DNA of 64,000 bases. It comes from Mycobacterium sherrisii. GTDB lineage: Bacteria > Actinomycetota > Actinomycetes > Mycobacteriales > Mycobacteriaceae. Under the pieces are notes generated by a model that saw only the letters and a list, made by a program, of their open reading frames with translations, was not told where the DNA came from and did not search any database. This document shows positions 8,334 through 17,501 of the stretch, one piece after another (position 1 is the first letter of the stretch; each line of letters opens with the position of its first letter). A program made the position numbers and the translations under genes. Location of the stretch: NCBI RefSeq assembly GCF_002102355.1, contig NZ_LQPT01000099.1, positions 1 to 64,000 of the forward strand, written 5' to 3'.

Positions 8334-9111
8334 GCTGCCCGACGTCGAGGGGTTCCGGCGCGAACTGGCGAAAACTTTGCCCTGCCGCAAGATCGCGCAC
8401 GTGCGGGTCGACGACCCCGGGATCCTGCGCAACACCTCTGCCACCGAGCTCGGTCGCCGCCTCGCCGGGCACCGCTTCAAGTCCCCACGCCGGCACGGCA
8501 AGTGGCTGATCCTGCCCACCGACGGCCCGACGCTGGTAGTGCACAGCGGCATGACCGGGCACCCGTTCTACGCCGAAACCGGTGCCGAGCCGGAAAAGTA
8601 TGAACGACTGGTGGTCTCGCTGGACAAGGGTGAACTGCGCTACGCCGATCTTCGCAAGCTGCGCGGGGTGTGGCTGGCCGACGACGAGGACGACCTTGCG
8701 GACGTCCTGGGGCGACAGGGGCCCGACGCGTTGGGTATGGGCCTGCGGGAATTTCGCGAGGTTGTCACCGGCCGCCCCCGCAAGGCCGGCCGGCTGAAGC
8801 CGACGCTGATGGACCAGGCGGTGATCGCCGGTCTCGGAAATCTGCTCACCGACGAAATCGCTTGGCGGGCCAGGCTTCGGCCCACGCATCCGGTGGCCGA
8901 CCTCGGCGCCGACGACGTGAAGCGGCTGCACACCGCGGTGACCCAAGTGTTGCGCACCTCGGTGCGGCATGGCCGGGTGCCCGGACTGCCCAACTGGTTG
9001 ACCCGGGTGCGTGACGACCCCGACCCGAGTTGCCCGCGCTGCGGGACACGGCTGCGCCATGACCGGGTGGGCGGCCGAACGTCGTTGTGGTGCCCGCACT
9101 GCCAGCACTGA
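8326..9111 (+). CDS. Fpg/Nei-family DNA glycosylase
   Basis: 261 residues. Translation from GTG 8326 gives MPELPDVEGFRREL, the N-terminal PE(L/G)PE-type helix whose Pro2 is the Schiff-base nucleophile. The helix-two-turn-helix segment (LMDQAVIAGLGNLLTDEIAW) and a C-terminal four-cysteine zinc finger (CPRCG ... WCPHC, about 234-260) are present. It should remove oxidised bases with AP-lyase activity. Which of Fpg or Nei it is closest to cannot be decided by eye; it differs from mutM. It overlaps the polymerase gene by eight bases, and is the last gene of the repair operon, ending nine bases before the convergent coaE. Confidence 0.88.
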   Translation: MPELPDVEGFRRELAKTLPCRKIAHVRVDDPGILRNTSATELGRRLAGHRFKSPRRHGKWLILPTDGPTLVVHSGMTGHPFYAETGAEPEKYERLVVSLDKGELRYADLRKLRGVWLADDEDDLADVLGRQGPDALGMGLREFREVVTGRPRKAGRLKPTLMDQAVIAGLGNLLTDEIAWRARLRPTHPVADLGADDVKRLHTAVTQVLRTSVRHGRVPGLPNWLTRVRDDPDPSCPRCGTRLRHDRVGGRTSLWCPHCQH

Positions 9112-9120
9112 CCGCGCGGG

Positions 9121-10335
9121 TTACGGCCGCCAGCCGGTGAAGTCCGCCCACCCCCACGCGCGGCGGTAGGCCCCGGCCAGCCACGGCTCCTTCGCCTCCG
9201 CGTAGCTGGCCGTGTCGCCTCCGGCCTGCTGTTCGGCCGACTTCTTGGCGGCCAGGTAGTCCGCCCGCTCCTGCGGGTTGGCGGCCAGCCAGTCCACGAA
9301 CAGCAACCCGAACTGCTGGTTGGGCCAGCCATTCACCCGGATGTGCACGTTGGTCGGACGGCCGGGGTCAGCGGAACCATGAATTCGCTTGCGCCACAGC
9401 GCCGCATCGTCGTTGTGGTCGTAATCGGCGACGGTGCTGCGGGCCTCGGTATGCGCCTCATCCCGGTCGATGTGTTCGACGTGCGGGTAGCCTGCCGACA
9501 GCAAGGCACCGGCGAGTTCGTCGGCGACCGCGAGTGATTCGACGGTGACCTGGACGTCGATGACGTCCTTGGCGTCGAATTCCGGCACCGCGGTCGATCC
9601 AATGTGGTCGACGCGCAACGCGTTATGGCCACACGCCGTGGACAGCCGGGCGACGATGCGCCGGGCCTGGTCCGGCCAGGTCGGATCGGCTGCCACCACC
9701 CGCGTCGCAGCGCGGGCGGTTCGACGCTCGGACAGATTGTGTGCAAACGGCACGATCCGGTCGTTCCACACCTCGCGGGCGCGCTTGACCAGTTCCTCCT
9801 GGCTGCCCGAGTTGTCCATCCAGATATCGGCGACGGCACGCCGCTGATCGTCGTCGGCCTGGGCGGCGATCCTGGCCCGGGCGTCTTCCTCCGGCATGCC
9901 GCGGAGCTCGACGAGCCGCCGCACCCGCACCTCGACATCGGCGTACACGATGATCACGAGTGGAAACAGCGGTGCCATACCGGATTCCACCAGCAGCGGA
10001 ATGTCCTCGACCACCACCGCGTCCTCGGGCACCGACGCGATGATCTCCGCGCGCCGCCGAGCCACCAGCGGATGGATGATCCCGTTCAGCTTCTGGCGTG
10101 CCGCGTCATCGGGAAACGCTCTGGCGGCCAACGTCGGACGATCCAGCGACCCGTCGGGCAGCAGGATGTCCTCGCCGAACGCCTCGACGAGCGACGCCAA
10201 CCCCTCGGTGCCCGGTCGGACGACCTCTCGAGCGATGACGTCGCCGTCGACGATGACCCCGCCGCACTCCGCGAACGTGGCCGACAGCGCGGATTTGCCG
10301 GCGCCGATGCCGCCGGTCAACCCGATGCGCAGCAT
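9121..10335 (-). CDS. coaE: Dephospho-CoA kinase fused to a GrpB/UPF0157 domain
   Basis: 404 residues. The first 200 form a P-loop kinase (GLTGGIGAGKS at residues 5-15, then VVEDIPLLVE and the lid region RMPEEDARARIAAQ-like) catalysing the last step of CoA synthesis. The remainder is a GrpB (UPF0157) nucleotidyltransferase-like domain (RVDHIGSTAVPEFDAKDVIDVQV). The same fusion and length (about 407 aa) occur in M. tuberculosis CoaE, where the second domain aids folding of the kinase according to published work. It lies 12 bases after rpsA on the same strand and is probably transcribed with it. Confidence 0.95.
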   Translation of the reverse strand: MLRIGLTGGIGAGKSALSATFAECGGVIVDGDVIAREVVRPGTEGLASLVEAFGEDILLPDGSLDRPTLAARAFPDDAARQKLNGIIHPLVARRRAEIIASVPEDAVVVEDIPLLVESGMAPLFPLVIIVYADVEVRVRRLVELRGMPEEDARARIAAQADDDQRRAVADIWMDNSGSQEELVKRAREVWNDRIVPFAHNLSERRTARAATRVVAADPTWPDQARRIVARLSTACGHNALRVDHIGSTAVPEFDAKDVIDVQVTVESLAVADELAGALLSAGYPHVEHIDRDEAHTEARSTVADYDHNDDAALWRKRIHGSADPGRPTNVHIRVNGWPNQQFGLLFVDWLAANPQERADYLAAKKSAEQQAGGDTASYAEAKEPWLAGAYRRAWGWADFTGWRP

Positions 10336-10347
10336 CCCGGACCGACG

Positions 10348-11793
10348 TTAGGCGTTGCCGGCGAGCTTTTCCCGCAGCGCGGCCAGCTGTGCGTCGCTGG
10401 CCAGCGAACCGCCTGCCGCCTTCTCCGCGGGCGCGCCGTTACCCGGCGCGTGCTCGCCGTCGCCGTGCCCGGCCGCTTCGGCCGCGGCGAACTTCTCCAT
10501 CTGCGCGGTGTGCATCTTGTGCCGGCGCTCGGCCTCGGCGTAGCGGGCCTCCCACTCCTGGCGCTGGGCGTCGAAGCCTTCCATCCACTCGTTGGTTTCG
10601 GCGTCGAAGCCCTCGGGGAAGATGTAGTTGCCCTGCTCGTCGTAGCTGTCGGCCATGCCGTACTTCGCCGGGTCGAACTCTTCGGTGTAGTCCTCATTGG
10701 CCTGCTTGAGCGACAACGAGATTCGGCGGCGCTCCAGGTCGATGTCGATGACCTTGACCATCGCGTCGTCGCCGACCGCGACCACCTGGTCGGGCACTTC
10801 GACGTGGCGCTCGGCCAGCTCCGAGATGTGCACCAGGCCCTCGATGCCCTCCTCGACGCGGACGAACGCACCGAACGGCACCAACTTGGTGACCTTGCCG
10901 GGCACGATCTGCCCGATCGCGTGGGTCCGGGCGAAGTGGCGCCACGGGTCTTCCTGAGTTGCTTTGAGCGACAACGAAACCCGCTCGCGATCCATGTCGA
11001 CGTCGAGCACCTCGACGGTGACCTCGTCGCCCACCTGGACCACCTCGGACGGGTGGTCGATGTGCTTCCAGGACAGCTCCGAGACGTGCACCAGGCCGTC
11101 CACCCCGCCCAGGTCGACGAACGCGCCGAAGTTGACGATCGAGGAGACCACGCCCTTGCGGATGGTACCCTTCTGCAGCTGGTTGAGGAACTCGCTGCGC
11201 ACCTCGGACTGGGTCTGCTCCAGCCAGGCGCGCCGCGAGAGCACCACGTTGTTGCGGTTCTTGTCCAGCTCGATGATCTTGGCCTCGATCTCCTTGCCGA
11301 TGTAGGGCTGCAGATCACGGACCCGGCGCATCTCGACCAGCGAGGCGGGCAGGAAGCCGCGCAGCCCGATGTCGAGGATCAGGCCGCCCTTGACGACCTC
11401 GATGACGGTGCCCTTGACGGCCTCGTCCTTCTCCTTGAGTGCCTCGATGGTGCCCCAGGCGCGCTCGTACTGGGCGCGCTTCTTGGACAGGATCAGACGG
11501 CCTTCTTTGTCCTCCTTGGTGAGAACAAGGGCCTCGACCTCATCGCCGACGGAAACGACCTCGTTGGGGTCGACATCGTGCTTGATGGAGAGCTCGCGGG
11601 CGGGGATGACCCCTTCGGTCTTGTAGCCGATATCGAGGAGCACCTCGTCCCGGTCCACTTTGACGATCGTGCCTTCGACGATGTCGCCATCGTTGAAGTA
11701 TTTGATCGTTTTGTCGATTGCGGCGAGAAAGTCCTCGCTGGAGCCAATGTCGTTGACGGCTACTTGGGGCGAGGTGACGGTGGGACTCGGCAT
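10348..11793 (-). CDS. rpsA: 30S ribosomal protein S1
   Basis: 481 residues with four S1 RNA-binding repeats (about 35-105, 122-188, 207-277 and 294-363), each recognisable by the G-x-V-x-x-I/V and DGLVHVSEL-type segments. The C-terminal tail after about residue 370 is acidic and Ala/Glu-rich, as in mycobacterial S1, the region discussed in connection with pyrazinoic acid in M. tuberculosis. It binds mRNA on the small ribosomal subunit. The ATG at 11793 begins MPSPTVTSPQVAVNDIGS, the normal mycobacterial start. The codon choice is strongly biased to GC-ending codons, as expected for a highly expressed gene. Confidence 0.97.
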   Translation of the reverse strand: MPSPTVTSPQVAVNDIGSSEDFLAAIDKTIKYFNDGDIVEGTIVKVDRDEVLLDIGYKTEGVIPARELSIKHDVDPNEVVSVGDEVEALVLTKEDKEGRLILSKKRAQYERAWGTIEALKEKDEAVKGTVIEVVKGGLILDIGLRGFLPASLVEMRRVRDLQPYIGKEIEAKIIELDKNRNNVVLSRRAWLEQTQSEVRSEFLNQLQKGTIRKGVVSSIVNFGAFVDLGGVDGLVHVSELSWKHIDHPSEVVQVGDEVTVEVLDVDMDRERVSLSLKATQEDPWRHFARTHAIGQIVPGKVTKLVPFGAFVRVEEGIEGLVHISELAERHVEVPDQVVAVGDDAMVKVIDIDLERRRISLSLKQANEDYTEEFDPAKYGMADSYDEQGNYIFPEGFDAETNEWMEGFDAQRQEWEARYAEAERRHKMHTAQMEKFAAAEAAGHGDGEHAPGNGAPAEKAAGGSLASDAQLAALREKLAGNA

Positions 11794-11891
11794 ATTGTTG
11801 GGGTGCTCCGGACAGGTTGGGTCGTAGGGATTAATCAGGGATTTACGTGTTGAGGCTACTCGACTTGGCTCACGCTGGCCAAACTCGGGCT

Positions 11892-11897
11892 CTTATA
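11892..11897 (-). promoter_or_regulatory. Candidate -10 box upstream of rpsA
   Basis: On the minus strand the 207-base gap before rpsA contains TATAAG, a good SigA -10 hexamer, about 100 bases upstream of the ATG. No convincing -35 box is seen 17 bases further up, so this is only a candidate. Confidence 0.3.
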
Positions 11898-12000
11898 ACC
11901 GCTGGGTATCTGACGCGGACGTTACATCCGTGCGAATACGGGGACGCGTGAGCCGCCCCGGTCGGTGTCGCGGTGGCGTCGGGTCGCGCTAGTGCGCGGC

Positions 12001-14742
12001 TTAGTGTGCTGCCGAGTCCCAGGAGTGCCCGTAGCCGACGGAAACCTCCAGCGGGACGTCCAACGGGTAGGCGGACCCCATCTTCTCGCGCGCCAGCGCC
12101 TCGACCTGCTCGCGCTCACCGGGGGCGATTTCGAACAACAATTCGTCGTGGACCTGCAACAACATCCGCGATCTGAGTCCGGCGTCCTTGATCGCCTTGT
12201 CCACCTCGATCATGGCCACCTTGATGATGTCGGCGGCGCTGCCCTGAATGGGTGCGTTGAGCGCGGCGCGTTCGGCGGCCTCGCGGACGTTGCGGTTGCT
12301 GCTGTCCAGCTCGGGGAGATAGCGCCGGCGGCCGAACACCGTGGAGGTGTAGCCGTCCTTGCGGGCCTGCTCCACGACATCGCGCAGGTAGTCGCGGATG
12401 CCGCCGAATCGGGCGAAGTAGGCGTCCATCTGCTCTTTGGCTTCTTCGGTGGAGATCTTGAGCTGCGCGGACAGCCCGTAGGCGCTCAACCCGTACGCCA
12501 GACCGTAGGACATCGCCTTGACCCGGCGGCGCAGCTCGGCGGTGACGTCCAGGATCGGCACCCCGAACGCCCGCGACGCCACGAACGAGTGCAGGTCCTC
12601 GCCGGTGTTGAACGCCTCGATCAGGCCCTCGTCCTTGGACAGGTGTGCCATGATCCGCATCTCGATCTGGCTGTAGTCGGCCGTCATCAGCTCGGCATAG
12701 GCCCCCGACTCACCCGAGCCGACCACGAACGCGTCGCGGATGCGTCGGCCGGCCTCGGTACGGATCGGGATGTTCTGCAGGTTCGGCTCGGTCGAGGACA
12801 GCCGGCCGGTCGCCGCGATGGTCTGGTTGAACGTGGTGTGGATGCGCCCGTCGGAGGCCACCGCGTTGAGCAGCCCGTCAACGGTGACCTTGAGCCGGGT
12901 GGCGTCGCGGTGGGTGAGCAGGTGCTGCAGGAACGGATGACCGGTCTTGTCGAATAGCGACTGCAGGGCGTCCGCGTCGGTGGTGTAGCCGGTCTTGGTG
13001 CGCTTGGTCTTCGGCATGCCCAGCTCGTCGAACAGCACGGTCTGCAACTGTTTGGGCGAGCCCAGGTTGATCTGCTTGCCGATCACCCCGTACGCCGCCT
13101 CCGCCGCGTCGCGGATCTGGTGGGCGAAATCGCTCTGCAGCTCGCTCAGTCGCTCCATGTCCACCGCGATGCCAGTGTGCTCCATCCCGGCCAGCACCCG
13201 CTGCACCGGCAACTCCATGTTCGCCAACAGCGAGGTGGAGTTGATGCGCGCCAGTTCCTCGTCGAGCGCATCGGCGAGATCCAGCACAGCCACCGCCCGC
13301 AGGATCAGCGTCTGCACCGCCTGATCGTCGACGCCTTCGGAGTCGTCGAGCAACGAAAGCTGTTGCTGCTCAGGCGTTTCAGCGCGCAATTCGCGGCGCA
13401 GGTAGCGCAGCGACAGATCGTCGAGGGCGAAGCTGCGTTGCCCCGGCCGCACCAAGTAGGCGGCCAGCGCGGTGTCGGAGGTGACGCCGTTCAGCGTCCA
13501 GCCCCGCCCGGCCAGATCGTGCATCGCCAGCTTGGCTTCGTGCAGCGCCTTGGGCGGACCGGGGTCGGCCAGCCAGGACGCCAGCGCCGCCTCGTCCTCG
13601 GGAGCCAGCGTCGCGGTGTCGATGTAGCGGCCCTCGCCGTCGGCGGAGACGATGGCCAGCGCGGTGGCGTCCGCGTCGTAGGCCAGGTGGGTGCCGACGA
13701 CGGCCAGGCCGAACCGCTTGCCCGAGCTGTGCTCGGCCAGCCAGACGGCCAGCTCGCCGGGCTCCAGCGCGCCGCCGCGCACGTCGAATCCCTCGTCGAC
13801 CTCGGGCTCGACGGCGGCCAGGGTCTCGAACAGCCGGTCGCGCAGCACCCGGAACTCCAGGTCGTCGAACAGGCGGTGAATCTGGTCACGGTCCCATGGC
13901 AGCAGCCGCAGCGTGTCCGGGGTTTGCGCCAGCGGCACGTCCTTGACCAGCTCGGTGAGCTCCCGGTTGCGGATGACGTTGGCCAGGTGCGCCCGCAGCG
14001 CATCGCCTACCTTGCCCCGCACCGCGTCGGCGTTGTCGACCAGACCCTGCAGCGATCCGTATTCGATGATCCACTTCGACGCGGTCTTCTCCCCCACGCC
14101 GGGAATGCCGGGCAAGTTGTCGCTGGGATCGCCCCGCAGCGCGGCGAAGTCGGGGTACTGCGCGGGAGTCAACCCGTACTTTTCGACCACCGCGTCCGGG
14201 GTGAAGCGGGTGAGCTCGCTGACGCCCTTGCGGGGGTAGAGCACCGTGACGTCGTCGCTGACCAACTGCAGCGCGTCGCGGTCGCCGGTGACCACCAGCA
14301 CCCGATAGCCCTCCTGTTCGGCCTGCGTGGCCAGCGTCGCAATCAGGTCGTCGGCTTCGAACCCGGGCTCGGCGAGCACCGTGATGCCCAGCGCGACAAG
14401 CACTTCCTTGGTGATGTCGATCTGGCCGCGGAACTCGTCGGGGGTTTCCGACCGGCCGGCTTTGTACTCCGGGTAACGCTCGAGCCGGAACGTCTGGCGG
14501 GACACGTCGAACGCCGCGGCGACATGCGTCGGCGTCTCGTCGCGCAACAGGTTGATCAGCATGGCGGTGAAGCCGTACACCGCGTTGGTGGTCAGGCCGC
14601 CGCGGGTCTTGAAGTTCTCCGCGGGCAGCGCGTAGAACGCGCGGAAGGCCAGCGAATTGCCGTCCAGCAACATCAGTGTCGGCTTGGTCTGTTGCTCGCT
14701 GGGAATGACGGTCGCGGCAGGCACGGCTCTCACTCTAGGCAT
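12001..14742 (-). CDS. polA: DNA polymerase I
   Basis: 913 residues (about 904 in M. tuberculosis). An N-terminal 5'-nuclease (LLLDGNSLAFRAFYALP, then VVTGDRDALQLV, GIPGVGEKTA) is followed by a degenerate 3'-5' exonuclease-like region lacking the usual catalytic acidic set, and by a family-A polymerase with motif A DYSQIEMRIMAHLS, the O-helix RRRVKAMSYGLAYGLSAYGL and motif C QVHDELLFE. It fills repair gaps and removes RNA primers. The start at 14742 yields MPRVRAVPAATVIPSEQQ; close downstream GTG codons are alternative starts. The gene is monocistronic and diverges from the DUF35/thiolase pair. Confidence 0.97.
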   Translation of the reverse strand: MPRVRAVPAATVIPSEQQTKPTLMLLDGNSLAFRAFYALPAENFKTRGGLTTNAVYGFTAMLINLLRDETPTHVAAAFDVSRQTFRLERYPEYKAGRSETPDEFRGQIDITKEVLVALGITVLAEPGFEADDLIATLATQAEQEGYRVLVVTGDRDALQLVSDDVTVLYPRKGVSELTRFTPDAVVEKYGLTPAQYPDFAALRGDPSDNLPGIPGVGEKTASKWIIEYGSLQGLVDNADAVRGKVGDALRAHLANVIRNRELTELVKDVPLAQTPDTLRLLPWDRDQIHRLFDDLEFRVLRDRLFETLAAVEPEVDEGFDVRGGALEPGELAVWLAEHSSGKRFGLAVVGTHLAYDADATALAIVSADGEGRYIDTATLAPEDEAALASWLADPGPPKALHEAKLAMHDLAGRGWTLNGVTSDTALAAYLVRPGQRSFALDDLSLRYLRRELRAETPEQQQLSLLDDSEGVDDQAVQTLILRAVAVLDLADALDEELARINSTSLLANMELPVQRVLAGMEHTGIAVDMERLSELQSDFAHQIRDAAEAAYGVIGKQINLGSPKQLQTVLFDELGMPKTKRTKTGYTTDADALQSLFDKTGHPFLQHLLTHRDATRLKVTVDGLLNAVASDGRIHTTFNQTIAATGRLSSTEPNLQNIPIRTEAGRRIRDAFVVGSGESGAYAELMTADYSQIEMRIMAHLSKDEGLIEAFNTGEDLHSFVASRAFGVPILDVTAELRRRVKAMSYGLAYGLSAYGLSAQLKISTEEAKEQMDAYFARFGGIRDYLRDVVEQARKDGYTSTVFGRRRYLPELDSSNRNVREAAERAALNAPIQGSAADIIKVAMIEVDKAIKDAGLRSRMLLQVHDELLFEIAPGEREQVEALAREKMGSAYPLDVPLEVSVGYGHSWDSAAH

Positions 14743-14783
14743 CGGGTGTGACGGCCGGCCGCCCCCGACCGGCCGCGGATCAG

Positions 14784-14803
14784 AACTGCAACACGTTTCA
14801 GTT
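14784..14803 (+). promoter_or_regulatory. KstR-like operator
   Basis: The 20 bases read AACTGcAAC-AC-GTTtCAGTT, an inverted repeat with a single mismatched pair. The centre fits the published KstR core TnnAACnnGTTnnA at every fixed position. It lies about 30 bases upstream of the DUF35 start, where a repressor would block the promoter of the DUF35-thiolase pair. KstR controls cholesterol-catabolism genes in mycobacteria. Confidence 0.6.
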
Positions 14804-14831
14804 TTGTGTCCAGGCTGGGTAGTCTGACCGA

Positions 14832-15275
14832 GTGCCAGAGGTCACCAGTACAGAACCCGCGATCGACGGCTGGTTCGCCGTCGACGACGCCGGAAATCCG
14901 CATCTGATCGGCAGCAAGTGTCCCGCCTGCGGCACGTACGTTTTCCCGCCGCGAGAGAACAACTGCCCCAACCCGGCCTGCGCCAGCGACACCCTCGCGG
15001 CCGTCCCGCTGTCGACCCGGGGAAAGCTGTGGAGCTACACCGAAAACCGGTACCCACCCCCGGCCCCGTATCCGGCGGCAGATCCGTTCGAGCCGTTCGC
15101 CATCGCGGCGGTCGAGCTGTCCGACGAGGGGATCATCGTGCTCGGCAAGGTGGTCGAGGGCGCGCTCGCCGCGGACTTGAAGGTCGGCATGGAGATGGAA
15201 CTAACCACCATGCCGCTGTTCACCGACGATGGCGGGGTGCAGCGGACGGTGCACGCGTGGAGGATCTCGTCATGA
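14832..15275 (+). CDS. DUF35 OB-fold acyl-CoA-associated protein (Rv1628c-like)
   Basis: 147 residues. An N-terminal rubredoxin-like zinc ribbon uses Cys30, Cys33, Cys45 and Cys50 (CPACG ... CPNPAC), followed by an OB-fold that in relatives binds the CoA part of acyl-CoA (LWSYTENRYPPPAPY). DUF35 proteins partner SCP2-type thiolases or aldolases and hydratases in sterol side-chain breakdown. The GTG start at 14832 is the only one consistent with the family N-terminus (EPAIDGWF). Its stop overlaps the ATG of the thiolase gene (ATGA), indicating translational coupling and probably a complex. Confidence 0.88.
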   Translation: MPEVTSTEPAIDGWFAVDDAGNPHLIGSKCPACGTYVFPPRENNCPNPACASDTLAAVPLSTRGKLWSYTENRYPPPAPYPAADPFEPFAIAAVELSDEGIIVLGKVVEGALAADLKVGMEMELTTMPLFTDDGGVQRTVHAWRISS

Positions 15276-16471
15276 GTCCTGAGCCGTTGTACATCCTGGG
15301 TGCCGGCATGCACCCATGGGGCAAGTGGGGCCGCGACTTCACCGAATACGGCGTCGTCGCCGCCCGGGCCGCCCTGGCTGAGGCCGGGCTGGACTGGCGG
15401 CAGATTCAGCTGGTCGCCGGGGCGGACACCATCCGCAACGGCTACCCCGGCTTCATCGCCGGTTCGACGTTCGCTCAGAAGCTGGGGTGGAACGGTGTGC
15501 CGGTCAGCTCCAGCTATGCCGCCTGCGCCAGCGGTTCGCAGGCGTTGCAGAGCGCCCGCGCCCACATCCTGGCCGGTTTTTGCGACGTCGCGCTGGTGAT
15601 CGGTGCCGACACCACCCCGAAGGGCGCCTTCGCGCCGGTCGGCGGGGAACGCAGAGGTGACCCCGACTGGCAGCGATTCCACCTGATCGGCGCGATGAAC
15701 CCGGTGTACTTCGCGCTGCTGGCCCGGCGCCGGATGGACCTCTACGGCGCGACGGCGGAGGACTTCGCCGCCGTGAAGGTCAAAAACTCCCAGCACGGGC
15801 TGCAGAACCCGAATGCCCGCTACCGCAAGGAATCCTCGATCGAGGATGTGCTGGCCAGCCCGGTGGTCAGCGACCCGTTGCGGCAGCTGGACATCTGCGC
15901 GACCTCGGATGGCGCCGCGGCGCTGATCGTGGCCAGCGCCGAGTTCGCCCGCAAGCACCTGGGCTCCCTCGAGGGTGTGCCGTCGGTGCGCGCGGTCAGC
16001 ACCGTCACCCCGCAGTACCCGCAGCACCTGCCTGAATTGCCGGACATCGCAACGGATTCCACTGCCGTGGTGGCCGCCCCGGAGCGGGTGTTCAAGGACC
16101 AGATCCTGGACGCCGCCTACGCCGAGGCGGGCATTGGGCCCGAGGATGTGAGCCTGGCCGAGGTCTACGACCTGTCCACCGCGCTGGAACTGGACTGGTA
16201 TGAGCATTTGGGGCTGTGCCCCAAGGGTGAGGCCGAGCAGCTATTGCGCAGCGGCGCGACCACGATCGGCGGCAAGGTCCCGGTCAACCCGTCCGGTGGG
16301 CTGGCCTGCTTCGGCGAGGCCATTCCCGCCCAGGCGATCGCGCAGGTCTGCGAGCTGACCTGGCAGCTGCGCGATCAGGCCACTGGCCGCCAGGTGGAGA
16401 ACGCCACGGTCGGTGTCACCGCCAACCAGGGGCTGTTCGGCCACGGCTCGTCGGTGATCGTCGCCCGCTAG
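15272..16471 (+). CDS. SCP2-type thiolase / lipid-transfer protein (Rv1627c-like)
   Basis: 399 residues of the SCP-x thiolase class. The nucleophile position is Cys85 in YAACASGSQAL, so, unlike Ltp2-type aldolases, the cysteine is kept. NPSGGLACFGEAIPA replaces the usual GHP motif of classical thiolases by GEA, and a C-terminal GHGSS (His391) is present. Likely role: thiolysis or carbon-carbon cleavage of an acyl-CoA, together with the overlapping DUF35 protein. A KstR-like site upstream suggests a role in sterol or related lipid catabolism; the exact substrate is unknown. Confidence 0.88.
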   Translation: MSPEPLYILGAGMHPWGKWGRDFTEYGVVAARAALAEAGLDWRQIQLVAGADTIRNGYPGFIAGSTFAQKLGWNGVPVSSSYAACASGSQALQSARAHILAGFCDVALVIGADTTPKGAFAPVGGERRGDPDWQRFHLIGAMNPVYFALLARRRMDLYGATAEDFAAVKVKNSQHGLQNPNARYRKESSIEDVLASPVVSDPLRQLDICATSDGAAALIVASAEFARKHLGSLEGVPSVRAVSTVTPQYPQHLPELPDIATDSTAVVAAPERVFKDQILDAAYAEAGIGPEDVSLAEVYDLSTALELDWYEHLGLCPKGEAEQLLRSGATTIGGKVPVNPSGGLACFGEAIPAQAIAQVCELTWQLRDQATGRQVENATVGVTANQGLFGHGSSVIVAR

Positions 16472-16480
16472 CCGTACTCG

Positions 16481-16760
16481 GCAGCCGCGGCGCTGGGCCT
16501 CTTGGCGTCGAGTGTGCATCCGTAGCGCTGGGCCTCTCGGCGTCGAGTGTGCATCCGTAGCGTCGAGTGTGCAGCCGCGGCGCTGGGCCTCTTGGCGTCG
16601 AGTGTGCATCCGCGGCGTCGAGTGTGCGGCTACGGCAGGGCGCCGCGGCGTGTCGGCACCCGGAGCACACACGCAACGCCACCGGGTCACACTCAACGCC
16701 ACCGGGTCACACTCAACGCCGTAAGCGCACACGCAACGCCGTAAGCGCCCACTCAACGCC
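16481..16760. repeat. Two-sided repeat array between convergent genes
   Basis: The left half carries five copies of GCGTCGAGTGTGC, starting at 16505, 16540, 16560, 16595 and 16615 (spacings 35, 20, 35, 20), inside an exact 42-base direct repeat (16481-16522 and 16571-16612, period 90). The right half carries five 20-base units ending in CAACGCC (16661-16760), which are the inverted form, GGCGTTGAGTGTG. The array fills the gap between the thiolase stop and the pdtaR stop. Opposed copies could pair as long hairpins and act as a bidirectional terminator. Similar repeats occur between genes in other mycobacteria as far as I recall. Confidence 0.85.
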
Positions 16761-16761
16761 G

Positions 16762-17388
16762 TCAGCCCGAGGCCTCGTCGGGTTGATCGCTCAAGGTCTC
16801 CAACACGACTTCGGCCACGCGTTTCATCGTGGTCCGGCGGTCCATCGCCGCACGCTGGATCCACTTGAATGCCTCGGGCTCGGTCATGCCCTGCTTGGCT
16901 TGCAACAGCCCCTTGGCGCGCTCGACGATCTTGCGGGTCTCCAACCGGTCGCCCAGCGTCGCCACTTCGTGTTCGAGGGCACGAATCTCACCGAACCGGC
17001 TGACGGCCAACTCGATGGCCGGAATGAGGTCGCTGATCGTGAAGGGCTTCACCAGGTAGGCCATCGCCCCGGCATCGCGGGCCCGTTCGACGAGATCGCG
17101 CTGGCTGAACGCGGTCAGCACCACGATCGGCGCGATGCGCTTGCTGGCGATCTCGGAAGCCGCGTCGATGCCGTCACGGCGGGGCATCTTCACATCCATG
17201 ATCACCAGATCGGGCTTATGCTGCTCGGCCAGCTCGACGGCCTCTTGCCCGTCGCCGGCCTCGCCGACGATCTCGTACCCCTCCTCCCGGAGCATCTCGG
17301 CCAGGTCGAGTCGGATGAGCGCTTCGTCTTCCGCGATCAGGACCCGGCGCGGCACATCGACGTTGGTGTCGGTCGTGGAGCCTGTCAT
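16762..17388 (-). CDS. pdtaR: Response regulator with ANTAR RNA-binding domain
   Basis: 208 residues (205 in M. tuberculosis Rv1626). A CheY-like receiver (VLIAEDEALIRLDLAEML; phospho-acceptor Asp in LVIMDVKMP; Lys in YLVKPF) is joined to a C-terminal ANTAR three-helix domain (about 140-200: ERAKGLLQAKQGMTEPEAFKW, then RRTTMKRVAEVVLE). ANTAR domains bind paired RNA hairpins and prevent termination. Its kinase partner PdtaS is not in the window. The start ATG at 17388 gives the family N-terminus; the frame stays open upstream through the tRNA region but that part is not coding. Confidence 0.95.
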   Translation of the reverse strand: MTGSTTDTNVDVPRRVLIAEDEALIRLDLAEMLREEGYEIVGEAGDGQEAVELAEQHKPDLVIMDVKMPRRDGIDAASEIASKRIAPIVVLTAFSQRDLVERARDAGAMAYLVKPFTISDLIPAIELAVSRFGEIRALEHEVATLGDRLETRKIVERAKGLLQAKQGMTEPEAFKWIQRAAMDRRTTMKRVAEVVLETLSDQPDEASG

Positions 17389-17501
17389 GACCGATATTCT
17401 GTCGTGGATCGTCGCGACCAGCCACGTCGGGGCCTGTGAGAACTGACCACCACACGGATCCTCTATGGTGGGAGGCTCGTTTAAGGTAGTAGGCCGGACA
17501 C

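Noticed and set aside
13120-14751. 543-codon plus-strand open frame across polA
   Set aside because: It is the complementary shadow of a GC-rich gene; the protein is Gln/Arg/Val-rich without domains.
16481-16760. CRISPR array
   Set aside because: The repeat units are 13-20 bases with almost no unique spacers, there are opposed copies and no cas genes nearby.
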